The position numbers were made by a program, and so were the translations under genes. A stretch of 64,000 nt of DNA from Rhodocyclaceae bacterium (GTDB taxonomy: Bacteria > Pseudomonadota > Gammaproteobacteria > Burkholderiales > Rhodocyclaceae): positions 1-64,000 of the forward strand of contig JAQTNK010000012.1 of assembly GCA_028713915.1 (NCBI GenBank). Direction: 5' to 3'. Shown in pieces: positions 1-9,186 of the stretch; within the stretch, counting starts at the first letter, position 1, and each line of letters begins with the position of its first letter. The notes beneath the pieces are model-generated. The model ran no database searches and had not been told where the DNA came from. It saw nothing but the letters and a program-made list of their open reading frames with translations.

Positions 1-150
1 AACCTCTCGGTCAGACAGTCCCTTGCGGTCCCGCCTACGAACTCCCCTTCGATCTCGGGAATGTCCGCCTAAACAAGCCTCCGGCCACTAAAGCGCCTAC
101 ACCTATCGGCTGTTTGATTTTTAAAGAGCGTTGCTGCCGTGCAGCGAGAG
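1..150 (-). other. rRNA operon leader (upstream of 16S rRNA)
   Basis: Read on the minus strand, this is the transcribed leader of a ribosomal RNA operon whose 16S gene lies beyond base 1. The key sign is a boxA-type antitermination sequence, GCTCTTTAA, at 129-121, followed by the AACAGCCGATAGGTGTAGG-like stretch that usually follows boxA in beta- and gammaproteobacterial rrn leaders. No 16S 5' end is visible, so mature rRNA is not included. tyrS beside an rrn operon is also seen in Pseudomonas. Confidence 0.75.
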
Positions 151-156
151 GGGCGC

Positions 157-205
157 ATTATACGGACTGTAATAACGCGGTCAACACTTTCGTGGAAAAT
201 TTTTG
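157..205 (-). promoter_or_regulatory. rrn P1-type sigma-70 promoter with UP element
   Basis: On the minus strand TTGACC (184-179) and TATAAT (162-157) are separated by 16 bases. A GC-rich discriminator, GCGCCCCTC, follows the -10 box, as in promoters under stringent control. A/T-tracts at about 190-205 (AAAAATTTT) look like an UP element. The start of transcription should be near 150. Together with the boxA leader this is a strong rRNA promoter. Confidence 0.8.
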
Positions 206-239
206 CCCTTCGCGAAAAATCGTTGGCGCACGACTCGAT

Positions 240-1427
240 TCAAGCGAGCGTAACGCGCGCGAATTTGCGCTTGCCCACCTGCAATACGACCGTCGTGCCG
301 GCATTCAGTGCCAGATTCTTGTCGACGACTTTCTCGCCGTCGGCGCGCACGCCGCCACCCTCGATCATGCGCAAGGCTTCTGACGTACTGGCCACCAGGC
401 CGGCCTGTTTCAGGACTTGTGCGACAGGCGCCGCCGGCAGTGTGAATTCGGGCATCTCGTCCGGCATGGCGCCGCGCTGGAAGCGCGCTTCGAAGTCGGT
501 GAGCGCCTCGTCGGCGTCCTTGCGCGTATGGAAGCGGGCGACGATTTCCTGCGCCAGCATTACCTTGACGTCGCGTGGATTGCGCCCTGCCGCGACTTCA
601 CGCTTGAGCCTGGCGATTTCATCGTCGCCGCGGAAGGACAGCAGGTCGAAATAGCGCCACATCAATGCGTCGGACACCGACATCAGCTTGCCGAAAATCT
701 CCTTCGGCGGCTCCGCTATGCCAACGTAATTGCCGAGCGACTTCGACATCTTATTGACGCCGTCCAGCCCCTCCAGCAAAGGCATCATCAGGATGCATTG
801 CGGCGCTTGCCCATAGTGCTTCTGCAATTCGCGGCCGACCAGCAGGTTGAACTTCTGGTCGGTGCCGCCGAGTTCGACGTCGGCCTTCATCGCCACCGAA
901 TCGTAGCCCTGGCAGAGCGGATAAAGAAACTCGTGAATGGCGATGGGCTGGCCGCCGGCATAGCGCTTGGAAAAATCGTCGCGCTCGAGCATGCGCGCCA
1001 CCGTATGCAAAGCGGCGAGCTTGATCATGCCGGCGGCGCCGAGGGGCTCGAACCAGGTCGAATTGAAGCTGACTTCGGTTCGTTGCGGATCGAGGATCTT
1101 GAACACCTGCTCGCGATAGGTGTGCGCGTTGGCGAGGATCTGCTCGCGGGATAACGGCGGACGCGTGGCGTTCTTGCCGGTCGGATCGCCGATCATGCCG
1201 GTGAAGTCGCCGATCAGGAACATGATGTGATGACCCAGTTCCTGAAAATGGCGCAGCTTGTTGATCAGCACCGTATGCCCCAGGTGCAGGTCGGGCGCAG
1301 TCGGGTCGAAGCCGGCCTTGATGCGCAGCGGCCTGCCGGTCTTCAGTTTGTCGACGAGTTCGGCCTCGATCAGGAGTTCGTCGGCGCCGCGCTTGATCAG
1401 CGCGAGTTGGGATTCGATGTCGGCCAT
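240..1427 (-). CDS. tyrS: Tyrosyl-tRNA synthetase
   Basis: Class I aminoacyl-tRNA synthetase charging tRNA-Tyr with tyrosine in the cytoplasm. The 395-residue protein has the HLGH signature (residues 48-51), the KMSKS loop (226-230) and a C-terminal S4-like RNA-binding segment. The reading frame is open further upstream, but family members start at the MADIESQ position, so ATG 1427 was chosen; no strong Shine-Dalgarno sequence precedes it. The gene runs toward the rrn leader, and its start region overlaps the promoter of the divergent M23 peptidase gene. Confidence 0.96.
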   Translation of the reverse strand: MADIESQLALIKRGADELLIEAELVDKLKTGRPLRIKAGFDPTAPDLHLGHTVLINKLRHFQELGHHIMFLIGDFTGMIGDPTGKNATRPPLSREQILANAHTYREQVFKILDPQRTEVSFNSTWFEPLGAAGMIKLAALHTVARMLERDDFSKRYAGGQPIAIHEFLYPLCQGYDSVAMKADVELGGTDQKFNLLVGRELQKHYGQAPQCILMMPLLEGLDGVNKMSKSLGNYVGIAEPPKEIFGKLMSVSDALMWRYFDLLSFRGDDEIARLKREVAAGRNPRDVKVMLAQEIVARFHTRKDADEALTDFEARFQRGAMPDEMPEFTLPAAPVAQVLKQAGLVASTSEALRMIEGGGVRADGEKVVDKNLALNAGTTVVLQVGKRKFARVTLA

Positions 1428-1443
1428 GGCTGGATGCTCGATA

Positions 1444-1471
1444 TTGACGAAAGGAGGATTTTTGCTACACT
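1444..1471 (+). promoter_or_regulatory. sigma-70 promoter for the M23 peptidase gene
   Basis: TTGACG (1444-1449) and TACACT (1466-1471) have a 16-base spacer. Transcription would start near 1478, which excludes the upstream in-frame ATG codons and supports the TTG start at 1501. The site lies just upstream of the tyrS start on the other strand. Confidence 0.6.
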
Positions 1472-1500
1472 CGCCCGACTTCAATGCCGGTCCGACCACC

Positions 1501-2832
1501 TTGAACAACCAAAAGAGCCGGATTCTAGCGCAACTCCAAAACTACCGCGCAGCCAAGCCCGGACCGTTCTGGGCGGCGCTCGGCATCGTCGGCGTGTCGC
1601 TCTTCGGCATGGTAGCGGCCTTCGGCACGGCGCCGACCGTGCAGGAAATTCAAAGCTTCCAGCACACCGTCGTCGAGCCGCTTGCCGTGCCGCAATCCGA
1701 CGTCATCGACACAACCGGCGACACCTTCGTCCGCGAAGAACGCATCCAGCGCGGCGATACCGTCAGCAGCCTGCTGTCGCGCATCGGCGTCGTCGACAGC
1801 GAGGCGACGAACTTTCTGCGCAACAGCCGCGACGCACAGGCCATCTTCCGGCAGTTGAGCCCCGGCAAGAGCGTCATCAGCCGCGTCGACGCCCAGGGCG
1901 AGTTGCAGCAGTTGATCTTTCCCCTTAGCGGCAGCAAGGATCTCGCCTTTTCCGTCGAACGCCAAGGCACCGGCTTCAAGGCTGTCGAGCAGCCGCTCCA
2001 GCTGGATACGCAGGTATTGATGAAGTCGGCGGAGATCCGCTATTCGCTGTTCGGCGCCACCGATGCCGCGGGCATACCCGATGCGATCGCCACGCAATTG
2101 GCCGACATCTTCGGCGGCGACATCGACTTTCACCACGGGCTGCGCAAAGGCGATCGCTTTTCGGTGATCTACGAAACCGTCAACCACATGGGCAAGCTGG
2201 TTCGCACCGGCCGCATTCTCGCCGCCGAGTTCATCAACGACGGCAAGAGCTACCGCGCCATCTGGTTCCAGGGCGACGGCGGGCAAGGCGGCTATTACAC
2301 CGCCGACGGCAAGAACATCCGCAAGGCCTTCCTGCGCTCTCCCCTCGAGTTTTCGCGCATCACTTCGGGCTTCAGCCTCGCCCGCTTCCATCCCATCCTG
2401 CAGAAGTGGCGCGCCCACGAAGGCATCGACTACGGCGCCCCGGTGGGCACCCACGTGAAGGCGACTGGCGACGGCGTGGTCGAGTTCGTCGGCAACAAGG
2501 GCGGCTACGGCAAGGTGGTCATCCTGCGCCATCAGAGCCGCTACACGACCGTCTATGGCCACCTCTCCGGATTCGCCGCCGGCCTCAAGAAGGGAACGCA
2601 CGTGCGGCAGGGCGACGTCATCGCCTTCGTCGGCGCCACCGGCCTCGCCACCGGGCCGCACTTGCATTATGAGTTCCGCATCGACGGCGTCTATCAAAAT
2701 CCGCTCACCATCGCGCTGCCCAGCGCGCCGCCGCTGGCGCCGAACCAGATGGCCCAGTTCCGCAGCCTGGCCCACGCCCAACTGGCCCGCATCGACATGA
2801 TGCGCGGCATCGATCTCGCCGCGCTCGACTAA
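1501..2832 (+). CDS. M23 family murein endopeptidase (MepM-like)
   Basis: Predicted peptidoglycan DD-endopeptidase that cuts cross-links in the periplasm. The 443-residue product has an N-terminal membrane segment (about residues 22-42, signal anchor), a LysM/OapA-like middle (around [14 protein letters not shown]) and a C-terminal LytM domain with intact zinc ligands: the HEGIDYG motif and HLHYEF. Start is TTG 1501; the ATG codons upstream in frame lie before or inside the likely promoter. anmK follows after 13 bases, so a cell-wall-cutting enzyme is paired with a muropeptide-recycling kinase, the same pairing as in Pseudomonas. Confidence 0.88.
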   Translation: MNNQKSRILAQLQNYRAAKPGPFWAALGIVGVSLFGMVAAFGTAPTVQEIQSFQHTVVEPLAVPQSDVIDTTGDTFVREERIQRGDTVSSLLSRIGVVDSEATNFLRNSRDAQAIFRQLSPGKSVISRVDAQGELQQLIFPLSGSKDLAFSVERQGTGFKAVEQPLQLDTQVLMKSAEIRYSLFGATDAAGIPDAIATQLADIFGGDIDFHHGLRKGDRFSVIYETVNHMGKLVRTGRILAAEFINDGKSYRAIWFQGDGGQGGYYTADGKNIRKAFLRSPLEFSRITSGFSLARFHPILQKWRAHEGIDYGAPVGTHVKATGDGVVEFVGNKGGYGKVVILRHQSRYTTVYGHLSGFAAGLKKGTHVRQGDVIAFVGATGLATGPHLHYEFRIDGVYQNPLTIALPSAPPLAPNQMAQFRSLAHAQLARIDMMRGIDLAALD

Positions 2833-2845
2833 TCAGTCAGTCGCC

Positions 2846-3940
2846 ATGCCCGCCGAGTATTTCATCGGGCTGATGTCAGGCACCAGCCTCGACGGCGTCG
2901 ACGCCGCCCTCGTCAGCTTCAGGTCGCGCAAGCCGCGCTGCGTCGCCACCCATTATCTGCCGTATGCCGACGACATGCGTCGCGACGCCTTGGCCCTCCA
3001 TGTGCCGGGCTGCGACGAATTGCAGCGCGCCGCCGAGCTGTCGAACCGGCTTGCCGACGTTTACGCCCAGGCAGTCGGCGAGTTGCTGGCCAAATCGGGA
3101 ACGGCTGCCGACGACGTGCGCGCCATCGGCTGCCACGGGCAGACTGTCCGTCATGCGCCGGCTGCCGGCTACACGCTCCAGCTCAACAACCCCGCCCGAC
3201 TTGCCGAGAAGACGGGCATAGCCGTCATCGCCGATTTCCGCAGTCGCGACATCGCCGCCGGCGGCCAGGGCGCGCCGCTCGTGCCCGCGTTCCACGACGC
3301 GCTGTTCCGCGCGTCCGACCGCCATCGCGTCATCGTCAACATCGGCGGCATCGCCAACCTCACCGATCTCGCGCCAGGCCGCCGCACCGGCGGCTTCGAC
3401 TGCGGCCCGGGCAACATGCTGCTCGATGCCTGGGCGGCACGCCATCTCGGCACGGCCTACGACGACGGCGGCCGTTGGGCACGGTCGGGGCGGGTGCTGC
3501 CGGGCCTGCTGACGCGCCTGGGCGGCCATCCGTTCTTTGCCGCGACGCCGCCCAAGAGCTGCGGCCGCGAGGAGTTCGGCAGCGCTTGGCTCGACAGTCA
3601 GCTCGATGGCAGCGAAGCGGCGGCCGACGTCCAAGCGACGCTCGTCGCGCTCACGGTAGCGGGCATCGCGCAAGCCGTCGAACGCTGGTGCGGCAAACCC
3701 GCGGAAGTGTTCGTCTGCGGCGGCGGCGCCCATAATGCGGTCATCATGGAACAACTGGCCGCGCAACTGCCCTTTGCCGCGGTCGGCACCACGGCGGCGC
3801 TCGGACTGCCGGCCGACTGGGTCGAAGCCGTAGCCTTCGCCTGGCTTGCCTACCGCACGCTGCGCGGCCTGCCCGGCAACTTGCCGGAAGTCACCGGCGC
3901 CAGCGGCCCGCGCATACTCGGCGCCATTTATCCGGCCTGA
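2846..3940 (+). CDS. anmK: Anhydro-N-acetylmuramic acid kinase
   Basis: Phosphorylates and opens 1,6-anhydro-MurNAc to MurNAc-6-phosphate during cell-wall recycling. The 364-residue protein starts with the family signature (GLMSGTSLDGVDAAL, residues 8-22), has the GNMLLD segment of the ATPase core and a glycine-rich CGGGAHN stretch near the C terminus. It is probably co-transcribed with the M23 endopeptidase gene 13 bases upstream. A 9-bp hairpin follows about 60 bases after the stop. Confidence 0.95.
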   Translation: MPAEYFIGLMSGTSLDGVDAALVSFRSRKPRCVATHYLPYADDMRRDALALHVPGCDELQRAAELSNRLADVYAQAVGELLAKSGTAADDVRAIGCHGQTVRHAPAAGYTLQLNNPARLAEKTGIAVIADFRSRDIAAGGQGAPLVPAFHDALFRASDRHRVIVNIGGIANLTDLAPGRRTGGFDCGPGNMLLDAWAARHLGTAYDDGGRWARSGRVLPGLLTRLGGHPFFAATPPKSCGREEFGSAWLDSQLDGSEAAADVQATLVALTVAGIAQAVERWCGKPAEVFVCGGGAHNAVIMEQLAAQLPFAAVGTTAALGLPADWVEAVAFAWLAYRTLRGLPGNLPEVTGASGPRILGAIYPA

Positions 3941-4002
3941 TTTGACGGCGGGGCCAAGCACATGCCATTGGCATGGCTGCGCATCGTCGCCACCAAACGC
4001 AG

Positions 4003-4024
4003 AAGGGGTGCCGCAGCACCCCTT
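4003..4024. terminator. Bidirectional terminator hairpin between anmK and erpA
   Basis: AAGGGGTGC (4003-4011) pairs perfectly with GCACCCCTT (4016-4024) around a 4-base loop. It lies between the convergent ends of anmK and erpA. The U-tract is weak on both strands, so termination strength is uncertain. Confidence 0.6.
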
Positions 4025-4054
4025 CAGTCGTCCGGCGAGTCCGCTTCCGCTCGA

Positions 4055-4405
4055 CTAGGCGGAGAAGGACGATCCGCAGCCGCAGGTACTCGTCGCATTC
4101 GGATTCTTGATGACGAACTGCGAGCCTTGGAGACCTTCGGAGTAATCGATTTCGGCGCCAACCAGGTATTGGTAGCTCATGGGATCGATCAGCAGCGTGA
4201 CGCCGTTCTTTTCCATGGCGGTGTCGTCTTCGTTGGCGGTTTCCTCAAAAGTGAAACCGTACTGGAAGCCGGAGCAGCCGCCGCCGGTGACGAAGACACG
4301 GAGCTTCAGTTCCGGGTTGCCTTCTTCCATAATCAATTCTTTGACCTTGTTCGCTGCATTGTCGGTGAAAACAAGCGGCGCGGGCATATCGGTCGGGGCA
4401 TTCAT
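4055..4405 (-). CDS. erpA: Iron-sulfur cluster insertion protein ErpA
   Basis: A-type carrier that delivers Fe-S clusters to apo-proteins, including isoprenoid-pathway enzymes. The 116-residue protein has the three conserved cysteines of the HesB/IscA fold: Cys44 in GGGCSGF and Cys108/Cys110 in CGCGSSFS. A good Shine-Dalgarno sequence (TAGGAG) precedes ATG 4405. A promoter just upstream (4441-4470) suggests the gene can be expressed apart from the bactofilin gene behind it. Confidence 0.95.
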   Translation of the reverse strand: MNAPTDMPAPLVFTDNAANKVKELIMEEGNPELKLRVFVTGGGCSGFQYGFTFEETANEDDTAMEKNGVTLLIDPMSYQYLVGAEIDYSEGLQGSQFVIKNPNATSTCGCGSSFSA

Positions 4406-4440
4406 TGCTTATCTCCTATTAGGGGCGTTGGGGCCGGACG

Positions 4441-4470
4441 ATTATCGGTCCATTGACGGGCCAAGGTCAA
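4441..4470 (-). promoter_or_regulatory. sigma-70 promoter for erpA
   Basis: On the minus strand TTGACC (4470-4465) and GATAAT (4446-4441) are 18 bases apart. The -35 box overlaps the stop codon of the bactofilin gene. The predicted leader is about 30 bases. Confidence 0.55.
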
Positions 4471-4868
4471 TTGCTTGAGGCCAGTTTCAGCTCCACCGTC
4501 TTCGCCAGGACACCCTGATGGAGCAGGCGGCCCTGGACGACGGCACCCAGGTGCATCTCGATATTGTTGTATTCGACATCGCCGGTAACGCGCGCCCGCG
4601 GCTGCAGTTCGAGGAACTCCGTGGCGCGCACCTGGCCGACGACCGTGCCGTTCACGACCAGATGGGAAACGCTGATCTCGCCCTCGACGCGCGCATTTTC
4701 GCTGAGCACCAGCGTGCCGTGCTGATCGCCCGCCGCAAAGACATTGCCTTTGATTTCGCCGTCGATGCGCAAGCCGCCGACGAAGCTGACGTCGCCGGAA
4801 ACCGTGGTGCCGGCACCGATCAGGCTGTCGATGCGATTCTTCGGCTTGTCGGATTTGTGGAACAGCAT
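4467..4868 (-). CDS. Bactofilin family cytoskeletal protein
   Basis: Bactofilins polymerise without nucleotide and scaffold cell-wall or polar machinery. The 133-residue product shows the expected right-handed beta-helix pattern of short repeats (for example GLRIDGEIKGNVFAAG, ARVEGEISVSHLVVNG) between charged termini. ATG 4868 was chosen because AGGGAG lies 8 bases before it; a GTG three codons upstream is possible. It sits between a coiled-coil membrane protein gene and erpA. An M23 endopeptidase gene nearby recalls bactofilin-endopeptidase partnerships known in other bacteria. Confidence 0.88.
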   Translation of the reverse strand: MLFHKSDKPKNRIDSLIGAGTTVSGDVSFVGGLRIDGEIKGNVFAAGDQHGTLVLSENARVEGEISVSHLVVNGTVVGQVRATEFLELQPRARVTGDVEYNNIEMHLGAVVQGRLLHQGVLAKTVELKLASSN

Positions 4869-4883
4869 GGGCTGCACTCCCTA

Positions 4884-5654
4884 CTAAAGATTGACCGTCT
4901 GGGCGGCGCAGATGGCGCCGTCCTGCATCAGGCGGACTTCGACGCTCTTCGGCTTGACGCCGCTCGGCAGCGTAAACGCGCCATCGATACTGCTGAAATG
5001 CTTGAAGGCGACGACGAATCGTCCCGCGTCGGGGTCGTTGGGGCGCGGAAATATCATCATACCACCGGCGCTCTCGTTCGGTACGGCCGCCACGACCTGG
5101 ACGTTGCCCTTGAATTCGCGTCCCCGTTGATCGGCATTCTGAGCGACGAAGAATTGGTAGCGGTAGCGCCCGCCGTTGCCGTCGGCAAACACGCGCAAAC
5201 GGCTGATGGTCACTTTGCTGTCCTTGCTGCCGTCCTGCGCCAAGCGCCCGAAGACCGCGTTTTCCTCCTTCAGGCGGCTATTCTCGGCCTCCAGCATCTG
5301 CACTTGGCTGGTCAGTTGCTGCTGCGCCGTGCGTTCGATTTGCAGGTTGCTTTCGCTGGCGTTATTGGCGGCGCGCAGCTTGGCGACTTCGGCCTCGAGC
5401 TCGGCGACCTTGTCGCTCAAGCTGCCGATTTCCTGCGCCGTTTCGCTGCGATCAAAGCCGGCGATACGCCGCCCGGCATCGAAGACCCAACCCGCCAGCG
5501 CCAGCGCCACGGCGCCGCCCACCGCGAAGCCGAGCGTCCGCAAGTACCAGGGCGCCTGGGTGCGCACGGCCACGCGCGGCGCGGCGATGCCGAACCGCCC
5601 GCGCCATCGGCGCAGCTTTACGGCAATAGGGGAATTTGCGTCAGGCCGGAACAT
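4884..5654 (-). CDS. Membrane-anchored coiled-coil protein (DUF6776-like)
   Basis: Conserved protein of unknown function, 256 residues. It has a basic N terminus, one membrane helix (around [14 protein letters not shown]), a long heptad-rich coiled coil (about residues 60-120, rich in E, K, L, Q) and a C-terminal globular part. It overlaps the 3' end of argC by 37 bases and is followed 15 bases later by the bactofilin gene. I recall an unnamed protein at the same place in Pseudomonas, between argC and bactofilin. A role as membrane partner of bactofilin is an inference. The start may lie further in. Confidence 0.7.
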   Translation of the reverse strand: MFRPDANSPIAVKLRRWRGRFGIAAPRVAVRTQAPWYLRTLGFAVGGAVALALAGWVFDAGRRIAGFDRSETAQEIGSLSDKVAELEAEVAKLRAANNASESNLQIERTAQQQLTSQVQMLEAENSRLKEENAVFGRLAQDGSKDSKVTISRLRVFADGNGGRYRYQFFVAQNADQRGREFKGNVQVVAAVPNESAGGMMIFPRPNDPDAGRFVVAFKHFSSIDGAFTLPSGVKPKSVEVRLMQDGAICAAQTVNL

Positions 5655-6646
5655 TCTTCGCACCCGAACATCAGATTCATGTTTTGCACGGCCTGGCCGG
5701 CCGCGCCCTTGACGAGATTGTCGATTACCGAGAGGACGACCAGCGTATCGCCGCCTTGCGGCCGATGGACGGCCATGCGGCAGGTGTTGGCGGCCCGCAC
5801 CGAACGCGTCTCGGGATGCGAATTCGCCGGCAGCACGTCGACGAAAGGCTCCTGCGTATAATGACGTTCGAATAGCGCCTGAAAATCGACTTCCTTCGTG
5901 AGGCGCGCGTAAAGCGTGGCGTGGATGCCGCGAATAATCGGCGTCAGATGGGGCACGAACGTCAAACCGACGTCGCGTCCCGCCGCCAACGCCAGGCCCT
6001 GGCGGATTTCCGGCAAGTGGCGATGGCCCGGCACGCCGTAGGCCTTGAAGTTGTCCGACGCCTCCGCGAACATGATGTGCGTTTCCGCCTTGCGGCCGGC
6101 GCCGGAAACGCCCGACTTGACATCGGCGATCAAGTGATCGGTGTCGACGCACCCCGACGCGACGAGCGGCAGAAACCCGAGTTGCGTCGCCGTCGGATAG
6201 CAGCCGGGATTCGCCACCAGCCGGGCCGACTTGATGGCTTCGCGGTTGACCTCGGGCAGGCCATAGACTGCCGCGGCGACGAGGTCGGGTGCCGCGTGCT
6301 TCATGCCGTACCACTTCTCCCAGAGCGCGACGTCCTTGATGCGGAAATCGGCCGCCAGATCGATGATGCGCGCGCCGGCAGCCAGCAAGGTCGCCGCCTG
6401 CTGCATGGCGACCCCATTCGGCGTCGCGAAGAAGACCACGTCGCAGCGATCGAGCGGCGCCTCCCGCGGATCGCTGAACTTGAGCGACACGCGCCCGCGC
6501 AAGCTGGGGAACATGTCGGCAACAGCGGTGCCCGCCTCGCCGCGCGAAGTGATGGCCGCCAACTCCACCATGGGATGCTGGGCCAGAAGCCGCAGCAGTT
6601 CGACACCCGTGTAGCCGGTGCCGCCGACGATACCCACCTTGATCAT
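5618..6646 (-). CDS. argC: N-acetyl-gamma-glutamyl-phosphate reductase
   Basis: Third step of arginine synthesis: NADPH-dependent reduction of N-acetyl-glutamyl phosphate. The 342-residue product has the N-terminal dinucleotide fold ([10 protein letters not shown], residues 5-14) and the catalytic cysteine in NPGCYPT (Cys149). ATG 6646 is preceded by GAGGAGAAAGG; the longer frame upstream is not needed. The pathway kinase argB is elsewhere in this window, at 23.8 kb, so the arginine genes are scattered. Confidence 0.96.
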   Translation of the reverse strand: MIKVGIVGGTGYTGVELLRLLAQHPMVELAAITSRGEAGTAVADMFPSLRGRVSLKFSDPREAPLDRCDVVFFATPNGVAMQQAATLLAAGARIIDLAADFRIKDVALWEKWYGMKHAAPDLVAAAVYGLPEVNREAIKSARLVANPGCYPTATQLGFLPLVASGCVDTDHLIADVKSGVSGAGRKAETHIMFAEASDNFKAYGVPGHRHLPEIRQGLALAAGRDVGLTFVPHLTPIIRGIHATLYARLTKEVDFQALFERHYTQEPFVDVLPANSHPETRSVRAANTCRMAVHRPQGGDTLVVLSVIDNLVKGAAGQAVQNMNLMFGCEECSGLTQIPLLP

Positions 6647-6750
6647 GTCGCCTTTCTCCTCAGGAGGTGCGAATGGTAACTCGGAAACCCGCGATGCGTC
6701 CGGCGGACCGCATTGGGCCGCAGGACGGTGCGGCCGCGCAGCTTCGCCAA

Positions 6751-6778
6751 AAATCAAAAGCCGCCCATGGGCGGCTTT
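6751..6778 (-). terminator. Intrinsic terminator of rplM-rpsI
   Basis: The arms AAAGCCGCCC and GGGCGGCTTT (6757-6778) form a 10-bp palindromic stem. On the minus strand it is followed by a T-rich run (TTTTGATTTTT). It ends the ribosomal protein transcript 19 bases after rpsI. Confidence 0.85.
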
Positions 6779-6796
6779 CTTGGCGATCGTCGCCGA

Positions 6797-7189
6797 TCAG
6801 CGCTTCGAGAACTGCTTGCGACGGCGCGCCTTGTGCAGACCGACCTTCTTGCGTTCGACCTCGCGGGCGTCGCGCGTGACGAAACCCGCCTTGGAGAGCG
6901 CCGGCTTCAGCGTTTCGTCGTACTCGATCAGTGCGCGGGTGATGCCGTGGCGGACAGCGCCGGCCTGGCCGGATTCGCCGCCGCCGGTGACATTCACCAT
7001 GATGTCGAACGTGCCGACGTGCTGCGTCAGTTCCAGCGGCTGACGCACGACCATGCGGCCCGTCTCGCGCGAAAAGAATTCATCGACGGGCTTGTCGTTC
7101 ACGACGAACTTGCCGCTGCCGGACTTCAGGAACACACGCGCCACCGCAGTCTTGCGGCGGCCGGTGCCGTAGTAATAGTTGGCTGCCAT
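6797..7189 (-). CDS. rpsI: 30S ribosomal protein S9
   Basis: Small-subunit protein S9, 130 residues. It starts [19 protein letters not shown] and ends in the typical basic tail with the terminal SKR that reaches toward the P-site tRNA. It follows rplM after 11 bases, the standard L13-S9 operon, and is closed by a strong terminator. Confidence 0.98.
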   Translation of the reverse strand: MAANYYYGTGRRKTAVARVFLKSGSGKFVVNDKPVDEFFSRETGRMVVRQPLELTQHVGTFDIMVNVTGGGESGQAGAVRHGITRALIEYDETLKPALSKAGFVTRDAREVERKKVGLHKARRRKQFSKR

Positions 7190-7200
7190 GTCTTATCCTG

Positions 7201-7629
7201 TCAGAGTTCCAGGGCTCGGGGCTGCTGCGCCGTATGCGGGTGATCGCCGCCGGCATAGCACTTCATTTTCTTCAGCATCGCGTAGCCCAGCGGGCCCTTC
7301 GGCAGCATGCCCTTCACGGCCTTTTCGAGGACGCGGGCGGGGAAACGCTGCTGGAGCTTGATGAAGTTAGTTTCGTAGATGCCGCCGGGGAAGCCGGAAT
7401 GGCGGAAATACTTCTTGTCTTGCGCTTTGTTGCCCGTCACACGCAACTTCTCGACATTGACGACGACGATGTAGTCGCCGGTATCGACGTGGGGCGTAAA
7501 TTCAGGCTTGTGCTTGCCGCGCAGACGGCGGGCGATCTCGGTAGCGACGCGGCCGAGCACCTTGTCCGTCGCGTCGACGACGAACCAGTCGCGCTTCACT
7601 TCATGCGGCTTGGCGGAAAAGGTTTTCAT
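7201..7629 (-). CDS. rplM: 50S ribosomal protein L13
   Basis: Large-subunit protein L13, 142 residues, beginning [15 protein letters not shown] and containing the family segments LGRLATEIA-like (here [15 protein letters not shown]) and [12 protein letters not shown]. It is the first gene of the rplM-rpsI operon. The promoter at 7694-7723 leaves a leader of about 58 bases, where an autoregulatory L13 site could lie; I see no obvious structure that proves this. Confidence 0.98.
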   Translation of the reverse strand: MKTFSAKPHEVKRDWFVVDATDKVLGRVATEIARRLRGKHKPEFTPHVDTGDYIVVVNVEKLRVTGNKAQDKKYFRHSGFPGGIYETNFIKLQQRFPARVLEKAVKGMLPKGPLGYAMLKKMKCYAGGDHPHTAQQPRALEL

Positions 7630-7693
7630 GGTGATCCTCGAACTTCACTCGCCCGGCCCACGGAAAGGACCGGCGCTTTGCGGAAAGCCGCGC

Positions 7694-7723
7694 ATTGTAT
7701 TAGCAATTCCGTGCTCATGTCAA
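7694..7723 (-). promoter_or_regulatory. sigma-70 promoter for rplM-rpsI
   Basis: On the minus strand a consensus TTGACA (7723-7718) and TACAAT (7699-7694) are separated by 18 bases, followed by a GC-rich discriminator (GCGCGG), fitting a growth-controlled ribosomal operon. Confidence 0.7.
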
Positions 7724-7753
7724 ACCCGCATGTAAGCGAAATGAAGCGGGGCG

Positions 7754-7862
7754 AAAAAAAGCGCAACCGGATGGGTTGCGCTTAATCCACACCAAAGGAG
7801 GAGGGTGGAGGAGACACGGGAGGAAGTCGCGTCCAACGTCAAGCAATCACCACGGCTTCGTT
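7754..7862 (-). ncRNA. Candidate small RNA with anti-Shine-Dalgarno loops
   Basis: Predicted transcript of about 109 bases in a 498-base gap between rplM and the OsmC gene. It has its own promoter (7870-7898) and a textbook terminator: GCGCAACC (7781-7774) pairs with GGTTGCGC (7768-7761) and is followed by seven T. Just before the terminator lie three C-rich motifs, CTTCCTCCC, TCTCCTCCACC and CCTCCTCCTTT. The last is displayed in a hairpin loop closed by CCAC/GTGG (about 7807-7786) and is complementary to AAGGAGG. No open frame fits. The architecture resembles regulatory RNAs with CCUCC loops; the family is not identified. Confidence 0.7.
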
Positions 7863-7869
7863 GGGGAAA

Positions 7870-7898
7870 ATTATTCCAGAACGAATGGTGCAATGCAA
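7870..7898 (-). promoter_or_regulatory. sigma-70 promoter of the 7754-7862 small RNA
   Basis: TTGCAT (7898-7893) and AATAAT (7875-7870) on the minus strand have an ideal 17-base spacer. An A-tract (about 7901-7908) directly upstream of the -35 box may act as an UP element. Expected start at 7861-7862. The rest of the gap, about 7900-8090, shows no gene. Confidence 0.65.
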
Positions 7899-8127
7899 GA
7901 TTTTTTTGTGCGCCGCCGCGAAAAAATTTCGCCGCCCGTCGACGTCGACATGTCTTCAAGAAATCAATGGGCTACGCGAGACTCGGGGGGATCGGCCATG
8001 ACTGATCTGCAGCCGTGCAGCGCGAGAAATCGCAATGCCGTGACCGAGCCGCCGCAACGCATCAATCCCGGCGCGTATGGACGGCCGGCGGCGTAAAATC
8101 ATAGTTTCGCACACGAGGAGACTGGGA

Positions 8128-8544
8128 ATGGAATGCACGGTTCGCTGGCACCACGGCATGAGCTTCGTCGCAGAAACCGGCAGCGGCCACATGGTCGCCA
8201 TGGATGGCGCACCCGAGGCCGGCGGCCGCAACCTGGCGCCGCGTCCGATGGAAATGATCCTGGCCGGCGCCGGCGGCTGCACCAGCTATGACATCGTGAT
8301 GATTCTCAAACGGGGCCACCAGGAGGTCAGCGGCTGCGAGGTGAAGCTCGTCGCCGAGCGCGCCGAATCCGATCCGAAAGTGTTCACCAAGATCGGCTTC
8401 CACTATGTCGTCACGGGCAAGGCATTGAAGCCCGAGGCCGTCGAGCGTGCCGTCAAGCTGTCGGCCGAGAAGTACTGTTCCGCCTCGATCATGCTCGGCA
8501 AGACTGCCGAAATGACCCACACCTGGGAAATCGTCGAGGCCTGA
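8128..8544 (+). CDS. OsmC family peroxiredoxin-like protein
   Basis: OsmC/Ohr-type proteins reduce organic peroxides with a pair of thiols. This 138-residue member has both conserved cysteines, in AGGCTSYD and in EKYCSAS, and the RPMEMILAG segment before the first. ATG 8128 follows GAGGAG; the frame extends upstream without a better start. TAAAAT at 8094-8099 may be its -10 box, without a clear -35. It converges with coq7, with only 6 bases between the stops. The exact substrate class (YhfA-type) is unknown. Confidence 0.85.
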   Translation: MECTVRWHHGMSFVAETGSGHMVAMDGAPEAGGRNLAPRPMEMILAGAGGCTSYDIVMILKRGHQEVSGCEVKLVAERAESDPKVFTKIGFHYVVTGKALKPEAVERAVKLSAEKYCSASIMLGKTAEMTHTWEIVEA

Positions 8545-8550
8545 CGCCCG

Positions 8551-9171
8551 TCACACCCAGTACGCGGTGCGGGTCATGAGCTGCGCCGCCAGCCGCATCG
8601 CCCGCCGCGCCGGCGCCGGCAGTTCGGCCGCCCCCAGTCGCGACGCCGTATCGGCGTGCCGGGCTTCGTCGATCTTCATCTGCTCGACGACCGCGCGCGA
8701 ACGGCCATCCTGCGCCGGCAGCCGGTCCAGATGCGCGACGAGATGCGACTCGACCTGGCGCTCCGTCTCCATCAGGAAACCCAGATTCCGGCGATCGCCA
8801 AACCGGGCGGCCGCCAGCCCCAGCGTCAGGGACCCGGCATACCACAGCGGGTTGAGCAGGCTCTTGCGCCCGCCCAGCGCCGTGATGCGCCGCTCGGTCC
8901 AGTTGAGATGCTCGGTTTCCTCCCACGCCGCCGTGGCCAACGCCGCGCGTAGCGATGCATCGTGCGACATCGCGGCCTGCCCTTGATACAAGGCCTGGGC
9001 GCAGACCTCGCCGCTGTGATTGACGCGCATCAGGCCCGCCGCATGGCGCCGCTCCGCGGGCGACATTTCCGCCTCGGGCAGGTCCGCGCCGGGCATGGGC
9101 CGGGCGGCGGGAGCGGGTGCGAAGACGGTGCGCAGCGCCTTGTCGAATTCGACGATGAGCGAATCGATCAT
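8551..9171 (-). CDS. coq7: Demethoxyubiquinone hydroxylase Coq7
   Basis: Di-iron monooxygenase adding the last hydroxyl in ubiquinone synthesis (2-polyprenyl-3-methyl-6-methoxy-benzoquinone to the dihydroxy product). The 206-residue protein has the carboxylate-bridged iron ligands of the family: an N-terminal Glu in [14 protein letters not shown], a Glu in [10 protein letters not shown], and DEARH near the C terminus. It is the last gene of a minus-strand set, rppH-CNP1-coq7, 15 bases after the CNP1-like gene. Confidence 0.94.
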   Translation of the reverse strand: MIDSLIVEFDKALRTVFAPAPAARPMPGADLPEAEMSPAERRHAAGLMRVNHSGEVCAQALYQGQAAMSHDASLRAALATAAWEETEHLNWTERRITALGGRKSLLNPLWYAGSLTLGLAAARFGDRRNLGFLMETERQVESHLVAHLDRLPAQDGRSRAVVEQMKIDEARHADTASRLGAAELPAPARRAMRLAAQLMTRTAYWV

Positions 9172-9186
9172 GCGCCAGAAGCCGGA

